From Modestobacter sp. (GTDB lineage Bacteria > Actinomycetota > Actinomycetes > Mycobacteriales > Geodermatophilaceae), in NCBI GenBank assembly GCA_025963425.1, contig JAOPUQ010000190.1, positions 1-8,281 of the forward strand: 8,281 nucleotides of DNA. Reading direction: 5' to 3'. Within the stretch, counting starts at the first letter, position 1. Each line of letters begins with the position of its first letter. Positions 1 to 5,664 of the stretch are shown here, in pieces. The notes beneath the pieces are model-generated. The model was not told where the DNA came from and searched no databases. It saw only the letters and a program-made list of their open reading frames with translations. The position numbers and the translations under genes are program-made.

Positions 1-828
1 GGAGTCGATGCCGCTGGACAGGAACGAGCCCACGGTGACGTCGGCGCGCATGTGCACCCGGACCGACTCGTCGAGCGCCTCGGCGATGCGGTCGTAGAGA
101 CCCTGCTGCTCGTCCTCGGCCACCGGCCTGACCGGGAACGAGGGGTGGAAGTACCGGCGGGTGTGCAGCTCCCCGTCGGCGACGGTGAACGTCGTCCCGC
201 TCTCGATCCGGCGGATGCCGCGGTGCAGCGTCGCGGGCTCCGGGACGTACTGCATCGTCAGGTAGTGCTGCAGGGACGCCGGGTCCACCCCGCCGGCGGC
301 CGCGCTGCCGCCCAGCACCTCGAGCAGGGCCTTCTTCTCCGAGCTGAAGACCAGTCCGCCGTCCGCCAGCCGAGCGGTGAACAGCGGCTTGATGCCGAAC
401 GGGTCGCGGGCGCCGAACGCCGTACCGGTCTGGGTGTCCCAGATGACGAAGGAGAACATTCCGCGCAGCCTGGGCACGATGGCCTCGCCCCACAGGTGGT
501 ACCCGGCGACGATCGCCTCGGTGTCGCCCTCGGTGGCGAAGGTGGCGCCGGCGGCGGCGAGCTCCTTGCGCAGTTCCAGGTAGTTGTAGATCTCGCCGTT
601 GAACAGGATCCGGTAGCGGCCCCCGGCGTAGGCCAGCGGCTGCGGGCTGCCGTCGACGTCGATGATCGACAGCCGGTTGAAGCCCAGCACGACCCGCTGG
701 TCGGACCACACCGCCGTGTCGTCGGGACCGCGGTGGTGCAGGCAGTGCAGCGCGTGCTGCACCCCGGACACGGTCTGTTCGTCGACCCGGTCGGCGTCGG
801 TGGACAGGTAGGCCAGCAGACCGCACAT
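1..828 (-). CDS. asnB: Asparagine synthase (glutamine-hydrolysing), N-terminal 276 residues, truncated by the window edge
   Basis: Class II glutamine amidotransferase that makes asparagine from aspartate, glutamine and ATP in the cytoplasm. The frame is open from ATG at 828 to base 1. Met-Cys-Gly opens the protein, so Cys2 becomes the N-terminal nucleophile. Glutaminase-site motifs follow: HHRGPDD (31-37), RLSIID (52-57), FNGEIYN (76-82) and EGDTE (100-104), then RDPFGIKPL. The last six visible residues, SSGIDS (271-276), are the start of the synthetase PP-loop, so roughly the C-terminal half lies outside. In this loop Ser replaces the first Gly of the common SGGxDS; I recall this variant from actinobacterial AsnB proteins. 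A GGAG at 838-841 stands 9 nt before the start. The gene sits 58 nt downstream of the DUF3817 gene on the same strand and may be co-transcribed with it. An asnB gene next to ctaC is also the mycobacterial arrangement. The family call is secure; the substrate is inferred from the family. Confidence 0.95.
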   Translation of the reverse strand, partial: MCGLLAYLSTDADRVDEQTVSGVQHALHCLHHRGPDDTAVWSDQRVVLGFNRLSIIDVDGSPQPLAYAGGRYRILFNGEIYNYLELRKELAAAGATFATEGDTEAIVAGYHLWGEAIVPRLRGMFSFVIWDTQTGTAFGARDPFGIKPLFTARLADGGLVFSSEKKALLEVLGGSAAAGGVDPASLQHYLTMQYVPEPATLHRGIRRIESGTTFTVADGELHTRRYFHPSFPVRPVAEDEQQGLYDRIAEALDESVRVHMRADVTVGSFLSSGIDS

Positions 829-886
829 GCGCGGCAACTCCAGGGGGTCGGGGGAGGGGGCGAGGCGGCCGCGGGCGCGGCGGGCC

Positions 887-1237
887 TCAGACGCGCTCGC
901 CGGCGCGCGTCCTGCGGGTGACGATCCGCTCGGCGACGAACGACAGCAGCGGGACCGTGCCGGCCAGCAACACCAGGAGGGTGCCCTTCGCCGTCCACCG
1001 GGCACGCAGCGCCAGGTCGAAGGCGGCCAGCAGGTAGACCATGTAGAGGAACCCGTGCGCGGTGCCCAGGACGGCGACCGGGCCGTGGTTGCCGGCGAGG
1101 CGGTCGATCGGGATGGCCACGAAGACCAGCAGCACCAGCATCACGCCCACGACGTAGGCCATCACCCGGTACCGGGTCATCGCCGCCGGGACGCCGCGGC
1201 GCACGGCCGCCGCGCTCAGCGCCTGTTCAGCGGTCAC
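887..1237 (-). CDS. DUF3817 family small integral membrane protein
   Basis: A 116-residue protein with three predicted membrane segments, about residues 26-43, 55-75 and 86-102. The pattern HGFLYMVYLL (61-70) and the closing GTVPLLSFVAER (93-104) are what I recognise as DUF3817. This family has no established biochemical role, and it is found next to varied membrane and transporter genes in Actinobacteria. The chosen start is GTG at 1237, which overlaps the upstream gene by 11 nt and suggests translational coupling. The Shine-Dalgarno signal there is weak. ATG at 1180 (residue 20, just before TRYRVMAY) would give a 97-residue protein closer to the bare domain and is a real alternative. It probably forms a transcript with the GutM/SURF1-N-like gene before it and perhaps asnB after it. 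A link to respiration is only suggested by position. Confidence 0.82.
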   Translation of the reverse strand: MTAEQALSAAAVRRGVPAAMTRYRVMAYVVGVMLVLLVFVAIPIDRLAGNHGPVAVLGTAHGFLYMVYLLAAFDLALRARWTAKGTLLVLLAGTVPLLSFVAERIVTRRTRAGERV

Positions 1238-1592
1238 CGTTCACCCGCTGCCCCAGGGCCTTCTCGTTGAGCTCGGCGAGGTAGGCGGTGTAGGCGGCCA
1301 GCTCGGGGTCGCCCGTCGTGTCGATGCGGGGGCGCTGGTAGAGCACGACCGCGGAGCCCGGCTCGTCGGCGTCGGGGTCACGGTTCAGCTCGTCGCGCAG
1401 CATCCGCACGTAGAACCACAGGCCCATGAACCCGTAGAGCGGCCACTGCAGGGCGTAGCTCCAGTTGACCGGTCCACCGCCGGCCTCCGCCTTGGACAGC
1501 TGCCAGCTGCCGAGGAAGAAGGTCATCACGAACAACGCGATGACCACCAGGTGGCCAAGCACCCAGGCAGGGGTCAGCAGCCGTCGGTACAC
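1227..1592 (-). CDS. Small two-helix membrane protein, GutM-like / SURF1 N-terminus-like
   Basis: A 121-residue protein of unknown function. Residues 1-30 read as a short basic N-terminus (YRRLLTPAW) followed by a membrane helix ending in GSWQL (28-32). This resembles the first transmembrane segment of SURF1-type oxidase assembly factors (helix followed by WQ-x-x-RA/KA) and also proteins annotated in Actinobacteria as GutM-like. A second hydrophobic stretch spans about 45-63 (WSYALQWPLYGFMGLWFY). The remainder (70-121) is polar and probably cytoplasmic. The large periplasmic domain and second anchor of real SURF1 are absent, so this is not a full SURF1. The start is GTG at 1592. It has no good ribosome site but does have a -10-like element 6 nt upstream, as in leaderless genes. 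It is divergent from ctaC, so it shares that promoter region. A role in oxidase assembly is speculation from position and the WQ motif. Confidence 0.7.
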   Translation of the reverse strand: MYRRLLTPAWVLGHLVVIALFVMTFFLGSWQLSKAEAGGGPVNWSYALQWPLYGFMGLWFYVRMLRDELNRDPDADEPGSAVVLYQRPRIDTTGDPELAAYTAYLAELNEKALGQRVNGDR

Positions 1593-1598
1593 GCTTCG

Positions 1599-1604
1599 AC
1601 TGTA
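1599..1604 (-). promoter_or_regulatory. Candidate -10 element of a leaderless transcript for the GutM-like gene
   Basis: On the minus strand the sequence reads TACAGT, which fits the actinobacterial -10 pattern TANNNT. It is followed by six bases and then the GTG start at 1592. That spacing places the transcription start on or within a base of the start codon, the arrangement expected of a leaderless mRNA, and no Shine-Dalgarno sequence is visible. A -35 match is lacking, so this is only a candidate. Confidence 0.4.
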
Positions 1605-1743
1605 ACTGCCGGCGGTGCCCGGGCGCGGTCCACGGCCGGCCTGGGGCCTGCGGTGTGCCTCACGCCCGGGGAGCCGCCTGGCCCCCGCCGGGGCGACCCG
1701 CCGCGCCCCCTCGCCCGGGGCCGGGATGCCCTGCGGGGTCGGC

Positions 1744-1759
1744 TAGTCTCGGCCAGACT
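1744..1759 (+). promoter_or_regulatory. Candidate ctaC -10 element (TAGTCT) embedded in a short inverted repeat
   Basis: TAGTCT at 1744-1749 fits the TANNNT form of an actinobacterial -10 box on the strand of ctaC, about 105 nt before its start. The bases AGTCT (1745-1749) and AGACT (1755-1759) form a perfect 5-bp inverted repeat with a 5-nt spacer, so a dimeric regulator could bind over the promoter. No -35 consensus is visible, and a 5-bp repeat can arise by chance. The promoter call is weak and the operator call weaker. Confidence 0.3.
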
Positions 1760-1839
1760 GTGGTGGGCGTGGACGCAACCTCTCGAGGGACTGTGCTGCG
1801 CCGCCGGTGAGACCGCGTGGAGCCGCCACGTGGGGGATG

Positions 1840-1845
1840 AGGAGG
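1840..1845 (+). promoter_or_regulatory. Ribosome binding site that sets the ctaC start
   Basis: A perfect AGGAGG lies 9 nt before GTG 1855. It falls inside the frame if translation began at GTG 1807 or ATG 1837, and neither of those codons has a comparable signal in front of it. This favours 1855 as the true start. Confidence 0.8.
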
Positions 1846-1854
1846 CAGCGGGCA

Positions 1855-2739
1855 GTGGCTCGACGCAACAAGGTCGCGCGGGTTGCCGCGCTCGGTCTCC
1901 TGGGAGCGCTGACGCTCGGCGGGTGCAGCGCCGAGGAGTTCTTCGCGATCGGCTGGCCCGACGGGATCACCGACGAGGCCCAGGAGATGCGGCAGCTCTG
2001 GATCGGCTCCACGATCGCCGCGATGGTCGTCGGCGTCGTGGTGTGGATCCTGATCGCCTGGGCCGCCATCCGGTACCGCAAGCGCCGGGGCAGCGACGCG
2101 GAGCTGCCCCGTCAGACGGCGTACAACCTGCCGTTGGAGATCGTCTACACGATCATCCCGTTCATCATCATCGCCGTCCTGTTCTTCTACACGGTGACGG
2201 TGCAGAACCGGGTGCAGCAGCGCAGCGACAACCCCGACGTCACGGTCGCGGTCAACGCGTTCAAGTGGAACTGGCAGTTCGTCTACCCGGACACCACCGA
2301 CGCCAACGGCGGCGAGCCGGTGTCCACGGTGGGGACCAGCACCGAGATCCCGATCCTCGTGCTGCCGACCGACCAGACCATCCGGTTCGAGCTCGCCTCG
2401 GCCGACGTCATCCACTCGTTCTGGGTGCCGGAGTTCCTCTTCAAGCTCGACGTCATCCCCGGCAACGAGAACGGCCGGGACAACGTCTTCGAGGTGACCG
2501 TCCGCGAGGAGGGCTCCTACGTCGGCCGGTGCGCCGAGCTGTGCGGCACCTACCACGCGTTCATGAACTTCGAGGTGCGCTCGGTCTCGCCCGCGGACTT
2601 CCAGGACTACCTCAGCGCGCGGGAGAGGGGCCTGTCGACCTTCGACGCTCTCGAGTCCATCGGCCAGAACGGCGCGGCGACGTCGACCGTGCCGCTGGAC
2701 CTCGACCGGCAGCAGCAGGCGGCACGTCAAGGTGACTGA
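1855..2739 (+). CDS. ctaC: Cytochrome c oxidase subunit II (CuA subunit), lipoprotein
   Basis: Subunit II of the aa3-type oxidase. It takes electrons from cytochrome cc (QcrC) at its CuA centre on the outer face of the membrane and passes them to haem a in subunit I. From GTG 1855 the product is 294 residues. A basic start (ARRNK) and hydrophobic core lead to a lipobox LGGC with Cys24 as the likely lipidated residue. Two membrane helices follow at about 48-72 and 93-116. The cupredoxin domain carries the CuA ligands: His187 (in IHSFWVPEF), Cys226, Glu228, Cys230, His234 and Met237 (CAELCGTYHAFM). All expected ligands are present, and there is no fused cytochrome c domain. The longer frame to GTG 1807 would put 16 extra residues before the signal peptide and absorb the AGGAGG site, so it is rejected. 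It lies 39 nt before ctaF, and no ctaD lies between them. Confidence 0.97.
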   Translation: MARRNKVARVAALGLLGALTLGGCSAEEFFAIGWPDGITDEAQEMRQLWIGSTIAAMVVGVVVWILIAWAAIRYRKRRGSDAELPRQTAYNLPLEIVYTIIPFIIIAVLFFYTVTVQNRVQQRSDNPDVTVAVNAFKWNWQFVYPDTTDANGGEPVSTVGTSTEIPILVLPTDQTIRFELASADVIHSFWVPEFLFKLDVIPGNENGRDNVFEVTVREEGSYVGRCAELCGTYHAFMNFEVRSVSPADFQDYLSARERGLSTFDALESIGQNGAATSTVPLDLDRQQQAARQGD

Positions 2740-2765
2740 CCCGACCACCCCCCAGTACGAGCACC

Positions 2766-2771
2766 AGGAGG
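2766..2771 (+). promoter_or_regulatory. Ribosome binding site of ctaF
   Basis: AGGAGG (within CAGGAGGAG) stands 7 nt before the GTG start at 2779. It lies in the 39-nt gap after the ctaC stop, so ctaF can be translated independently from the shared transcript. Confidence 0.8.
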
Positions 2772-2778
2772 AGCGGCC

Positions 2779-3180
2779 GTGAAGGTCGAAGCGCTCATCT
2801 TCAACTTGATCGCCGTCTTCTGCGTCGCGGCCGCGGTCATCTACGGCGTGTGGTCGCGCGAGCCGATCGGGACGACCGCCCTGGTCCTCTCGGCCGCGCT
2901 CACGGCCCTCATCGGTGGCTTCTTCTGGTTCGTCAGCCGGCGCATCGACGCCCGTCCGGAGGACCGCAAGGACGCCGAGATCGCCGATGGCGCAGGAGAG
3001 CTGGGCTTCTTCAGCCCGGGCAGCTACTGGCCCTTCGGCATCGCCTTCTCCGCCGGCCTGATGGGCCTCGCGCTGGCCTTCTGGTACCCGTGGCTGGTCA
3101 TCCTGGCCGGGATCGCCCTGCTGCTCACCATCGGCGGCCTTCTGTTCGAGTACTACGTCGGGCAGAACGCGCACAGCTGA
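2779..3180 (+). CDS. ctaF: Cytochrome c oxidase subunit IV, actinobacterial type
   Basis: A 133-residue membrane protein of the actinobacterial cytochrome c oxidase subunit IV family, a non-catalytic subunit of the aa3 oxidase in the bcc-aa3 supercomplex. Four hydrophobic helices can be seen, at about 4-25, 32-52, 84-102 and 104-124. A polar loop at 53-82 contains the family-typical stretch around RPEDRKDAEIADGAGE and GFFSPGSYWPF. The length is close to the family's usual 130-140 residues. The start is GTG 2779 with a perfect Shine-Dalgarno sequence. It is the second and last gene of the ctaC-ctaF unit and is followed 14 nt later by a strong terminator hairpin. In Streptomyces ctaD stands between ctaC and ctaF; here, as in mycobacteria, it does not. 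Confidence 0.95.
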   Translation: MKVEALIFNLIAVFCVAAAVIYGVWSREPIGTTALVLSAALTALIGGFFWFVSRRIDARPEDRKDAEIADGAGELGFFSPGSYWPFGIAFSAGLMGLALAFWYPWLVILAGIALLLTIGGLLFEYYVGQNAHS

Positions 3181-3194
3181 CCCGTCCGTCCTCC

Positions 3195-3242
3195 CACAGG
3201 GCCCCTCCCGCTCCGGCGGGAGGGGCCCTGTGCTTGTTTTCT
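3195..3242 (+). terminator. Rho-independent terminator of ctaC-ctaF
   Basis: A perfect 17-bp inverted repeat (arms 3195-3211 and 3216-3232) closes on a 4-base TCCG loop and is followed by a T-rich run CTTGTTTTCT (3233-3242). It starts 14 nt after the ctaF stop. On the opposite strand the hairpin is followed by GGAGGACGG rather than T residues. It is therefore best read as a rightward terminator, though it may also slow transcripts from the converging PspC gene, whose stop is at 3304. Confidence 0.93.
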
Positions 3243-3303
3243 GTCCGGTGTGAGCACGCACGTGGCGAACGGGCGGTGACGAGGTGGACGGGACCGCCCC
3301 GGG

Positions 3304-3684
3304 TCAGCGGTCGGTCCCGTCGAATCGGGCCAGGGCGCCGGAGACCGCCACGTTCAGGCGCTCGAACAACCGGTCCAGTGGGCGAGGACGGTGCTCCGGT
3401 CGGCGCGGGCCGGAGGGCATGAGAACCCACAGGAGGAGGTAGACGACGATCCCGGCGCCACCGGCGACGGTGAGGCCGACGAAGCCGACCCGCCACAGCA
3501 GCGGTGCGATGCCGCTGTACTCGGCGAGACCGCCGCAGACGCCCCCGATCATCGTGTCGGTGCTGCTGCGACGTAGTGGGGGACCGACGGGTGCGCTGGC
3601 CGGCTGGGGCGGCTGCTGCCCGGTCGGCCGGTCCCCGGCCGGCCGGCGCACGTGGGACGGGGCGGGGAGCTGTGCTGATGTCAT
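3304..3684 (-). CDS. PspC domain-containing membrane protein
   Basis: A 126-residue protein. Residues 1-36 are rich in Pro, Ala and polar residues (probably disordered, cytoplasmic). Residues 37-92 form a PspC domain, with LRRSSTDTMIGGVCGGLAEY (38-57) and a long hydrophobic stretch (about 62-90) ending in VLMPSG. A basic tail RRPEHRPRPLDRLFERLN follows. PspC domains act in envelope-stress systems, as partners of phage-shock regulators or as the N-terminal part of signalling proteins; what this short stand-alone form does is not known. ATG 3684 was chosen because it directly precedes the low-complexity leader common in such proteins. The frame stays open upstream to 3807, with a possible ATG at 3720, and no clear ribosome site decides between them. 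The gene stands alone between two converging respiratory units, the place held by Rv2197c and mmpS3 in M. tuberculosis. A link to respiration is not shown. Confidence 0.85.
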   Translation of the reverse strand: MTSAQLPAPSHVRRPAGDRPTGQQPPQPASAPVGPPLRRSSTDTMIGGVCGGLAEYSGIAPLLWRVGFVGLTVAGGAGIVVYLLLWVLMPSGPRRPEHRPRPLDRLFERLNVAVSGALARFDGTDR

Positions 3685-3894
3685 GCCAGGAGCGTGCCCG
3701 GCGCGGACGCTCCCGCGCATCGGGGAACACCCGGATCCGGTCCTGCTTCCTCGACCAGGGTCATCCCGGGTGGCGCCCACTCCGGGTCGAGGGTCCGTGG
3801 GCGGCACGGAGAGGCGTTGATCGTCGGCCGGTGGCGGTACGGCGTGCCGGGCAGCGCCACCACGCGCCGATGGTCACACAGCGGAGCAGAAACG
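3685..3894. other. Spacer upstream of the PspC gene, no gene seen
   Basis: About 210 bp between the PspC start and the qcrB terminator. It should hold the PspC promoter reading leftward. I see no clear -10/-35 pair and no Shine-Dalgarno sequence at the expected place. A 10-bp palindrome CCGGATCCGG lies at 3731-3740. Open frames here on both strands lack recognisable protein features and fit GC-driven noise. Confidence 0.5.
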
Positions 3895-3933
3895 CCGGAG
3901 GCCCCGGCGGACGATGTCCGCCGGGGCCTCCGG
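3883..3933 (-). terminator. Rho-independent terminator of the ctaE-qcrCAB operon
   Basis: An inverted repeat of up to 18 bp (arms 3895-3912 and 3916-3933, loop of 3 nt) lies 15 nt after the qcrB stop at 3949. On the minus strand it is followed by CGTTTCTGCTCC, a short T-rich tract. Stem strength, orientation and position fit the end of the leftward operon. The hairpin would also keep qcr transcription from running into the PspC gene that follows on the same strand. Confidence 0.88.
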
Positions 3934-3948
3934 ATGGTGCTCTGCTGA

Positions 3949-5664
3949 TCAGTCGCGCGGCTCCTGCTGCGGCCGGCCGCCCTCGGAGGGTCGACCACCC
4001 TCAGCCGGCCGGCCACCCTCGGTGGGACGGCCCGAGCCGGTCAGCTCACGCGATTCCCGCGCCGCCTCGAGGCCCCGGGTCTCCCGCCGGGCCTCGGCCT
4101 GCACCGCGGCCGGCTCCTCGATCGGCTTGAAGAAGCCCTTGACGGCCCGGCGAGCACCGCCCACCTGGTTCATCTTCTTCGGGACCGAGGCGCCGCCGTA
4201 GGCGAGCTGGCCGTGGCCGTGCTCGTCGACCGGGCCCAGGGGCTGGTGGACCTCGATGAACTCACCGCTGGGCAGTCGCCGGATGACACCGGTCTCGATG
4301 CCGTGCTCGAGCACCTCGCGGTCGTGACGCTCCAGGCCCAGGCACAGCCGGTAGGTCAGCGCGTACACGATCGGCGGGATGACGATCATCCCGATCCGCC
4401 CGAACCAGGTCATCGCGTTCAGGCTGATGTCGAACTTGTCGGCGATGACGTCGTTGCCACCGGAGATCCACAGCACGATGTAGAAGGACAGCGCCATGGC
4501 GCCGAGCGACGTGCGCACCGGGACGTCGCGCGGGCGCTGCAGCAGATGGTGCGACGCGGTGTCCCCGGTGAGCTTGCGCTCGATGACCGGGTACAGCGCC
4601 AGGGCCGTGAACATCAGGCCCGGGATTGCCACGGTGGCCCAGAAGACCGGAGTGATGTGGTAGCCCCACATCACGATCTCCCACGGCGGGAACAGACGGG
4701 CCGATCCGTCGAGGAACCCGATGTACCAGTCCGGCTGCGAGCCCGACGACACCTGTGCCGGGTTGTACGGGCCGAACAGCCAGATCGGGTTGATCTGGAC
4801 GAGTCCGCCCAGCCCGGCGCACAGGCCGAAGACGATGAAGAACAGTGCCGTCGCCTTGCCGGCGAACGTCGGGAACAAGCGGTTTCCGACCACGTTGTGC
4901 TCGGTCCGTCCCGCGCCGGGGAACTGGGTGTGCTTCTGCTTGACCAGGATCAGCAGGTGCACCGCGATCAGGGCCAGCAGGATCGCCGGGATGACCAGCA
5001 CGTGCAGGATGTACAGCCGGCCGATGATCAGCTCACCGGGGAAGTCGCCACCGAAGATGGTGAAGTAGATCCAGGTGCCGATCACCGGGATGGAGAGGAA
5101 CACCGCGGAGAAGATCCGCAGCCCGGTGCCCGAGAGCAGGTCGTCGGGGAGGGTGTACCCGGCGAAACCCTCCAGCAGGGCGAGCACGAGCAGGCCGACG
5201 CCGATGAACCAGTTGGTCTCCCGCGGCTTGCGGAACGCGCCGGTGAAGAAGATGCGGAGCAGGTGCACACAGATCGAGGCGACGAACAGCAGGGCCGCCC
5301 AGTGGTGCATCTGCCGGATGAGCAGACCACCGCGGACGTCGAAGGCCAGACCCAGCGTCGACTCGAACGCCGCGGACATCTCCACGCCACGCAGCGGGGC
5401 GTAGTCGCCGCCGTAGGTGACCTCCTTCATCGACGCGTCGAAGAAGAAGGTCAGGTACGTACCCGAGAGCAGCAGGACGACGAAGGAGTAGAGCGCGATC
5501 TCCCCGAGCAGGAACGACCAGTGGTCGGGGAAGACCTTGTTGAGGGTCCGGCGCACGGGCCCGGCGACGATCAGCCGCTCGTCGACCTCGAGGGCCGCAC
5601 TGCCGAGCTTGGTGGTCGGCCGGCCCGGAGCCGGGCGACCAGGTGCCGCTGTGGTGGTCGCCAT
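3949..5664 (-). CDS. qcrB: Cytochrome bc1 complex cytochrome b subunit (QcrB) with extended C-terminal tail
   Basis: The menaquinol-oxidising haem b subunit of the bcc complex, 571 residues. Haem ligands on helix B are His120 and His134 (RQMHHWAALLFVASICVHLLR). On helix D they are His221 and His236, 15 apart as in cytochrome b6-type proteins rather than 14 as in mitochondrial cytochrome b. The Qo-site motif is PDWY (311-314), the usual actinobacterial form of PEWY. Helices run from about 50 to 440. Residues 441-571 are a hydrophilic tail with VPKKMNQVGGARRAVKGFFKPIEEP and a terminal repeat (see repeat entry). ATG 5664 shares one base with the qcrA stop (TGATG), and GGGAGAG stands 7 nt upstream, so translation is coupled. 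It is the last gene of the operon and ends at the hairpin at 3895-3933. QcrB is the target of Q203-type inhibitors in mycobacteria. Confidence 0.98.
   Translation of the reverse strand: MATTTAAPGRPAPGRPTTKLGSAALEVDERLIVAGPVRRTLNKVFPDHWSFLLGEIALYSFVVLLLSGTYLTFFFDASMKEVTYGGDYAPLRGVEMSAAFESTLGLAFDVRGGLLIRQMHHWAALLFVASICVHLLRIFFTGAFRKPRETNWFIGVGLLVLALLEGFAGYTLPDDLLSGTGLRIFSAVFLSIPVIGTWIYFTIFGGDFPGELIIGRLYILHVLVIPAILLALIAVHLLILVKQKHTQFPGAGRTEHNVVGNRLFPTFAGKATALFFIVFGLCAGLGGLVQINPIWLFGPYNPAQVSSGSQPDWYIGFLDGSARLFPPWEIVMWGYHITPVFWATVAIPGLMFTALALYPVIERKLTGDTASHHLLQRPRDVPVRTSLGAMALSFYIVLWISGGNDVIADKFDISLNAMTWFGRIGMIVIPPIVYALTYRLCLGLERHDREVLEHGIETGVIRRLPSGEFIEVHQPLGPVDEHGHGQLAYGGASVPKKMNQVGGARRAVKGFFKPIEEPAAVQAEARRETRGLEAARESRELTGSGRPTEGGRPAEGGRPSEGGRPQQEPRD
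3970..4032 (-). repeat. Hexapeptide-coding tandem repeat in the QcrB C-terminus
   Basis: Residues 545-565 of QcrB read as three units of Gly-Arg-Pro-x-Glu-Gly (x = Thr, Ala, Ser) plus a final Gly-Arg-Pro, coded by 18-bp units. The copies differ mostly at third codon positions, so the protein pattern is better kept than the DNA. The segment is basic and likely disordered on the cytoplasmic side. Confidence 0.75.

Larger units (their letters stand above)
1593..1854. promoter_or_regulatory. Divergent intergenic region between the GutM-like gene and ctaC
   Basis: This 262-bp non-coding spacer must hold the promoters of the rightward ctaC-ctaF pair and of the leftward small-membrane-gene group, because both start here. 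Its left part (1610-1740) is a long GC-only tract (rich in CCCG/GGGC runs) with no convincing gene on either strand. Candidate sites, listed separately, are a leftward -10-like TACAGT next to the GTG start at 1592, a rightward -10-like TAGTCT near 1744, and a strong ribosome site at 1840. No consensus TTGACA -35 was found for either direction, so the promoters cannot be placed firmly. The in-frame extension of ctaC to GTG 1807 is considered non-coding (see ctaC). Confidence 0.6.

Noticed and set aside
52..921. 289-codon open frame on the plus strand over asnB
   Set aside because: The minus strand holds an unbroken asparagine synthase with its catalytic Cys2 and motif series; the plus-strand product is low-complexity.
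1610..1740. GC-only tract in the ctaC upstream region considered as a structured RNA or riboswitch
   Set aside because: Short GC pairings are possible everywhere in it, but no long stem, conserved riboswitch core or expression platform can be recognised.
1660..3261. 533-codon open frame on the minus strand opposite ctaC-ctaF
   Set aside because: It is a GC-driven shadow of the well-supported ctaC and ctaF genes. Its product is a low-complexity Arg/Asp/Gly/Val-rich chain with no recognisable domain, and it runs through the terminator hairpin.
3731..3740. Palindrome CCGGATCCGG upstream of the PspC gene
   Set aside because: A 10-bp palindrome of this base content is expected by chance in GC-rich DNA, and no promoter element stands next to it.
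3694..3948. Possible small plus-strand gene between PspC and qcrB
   Set aside because: It runs straight through the terminator stem, ends at the stop region of qcrB, lacks a ribosome site and has no recognisable sequence pattern.
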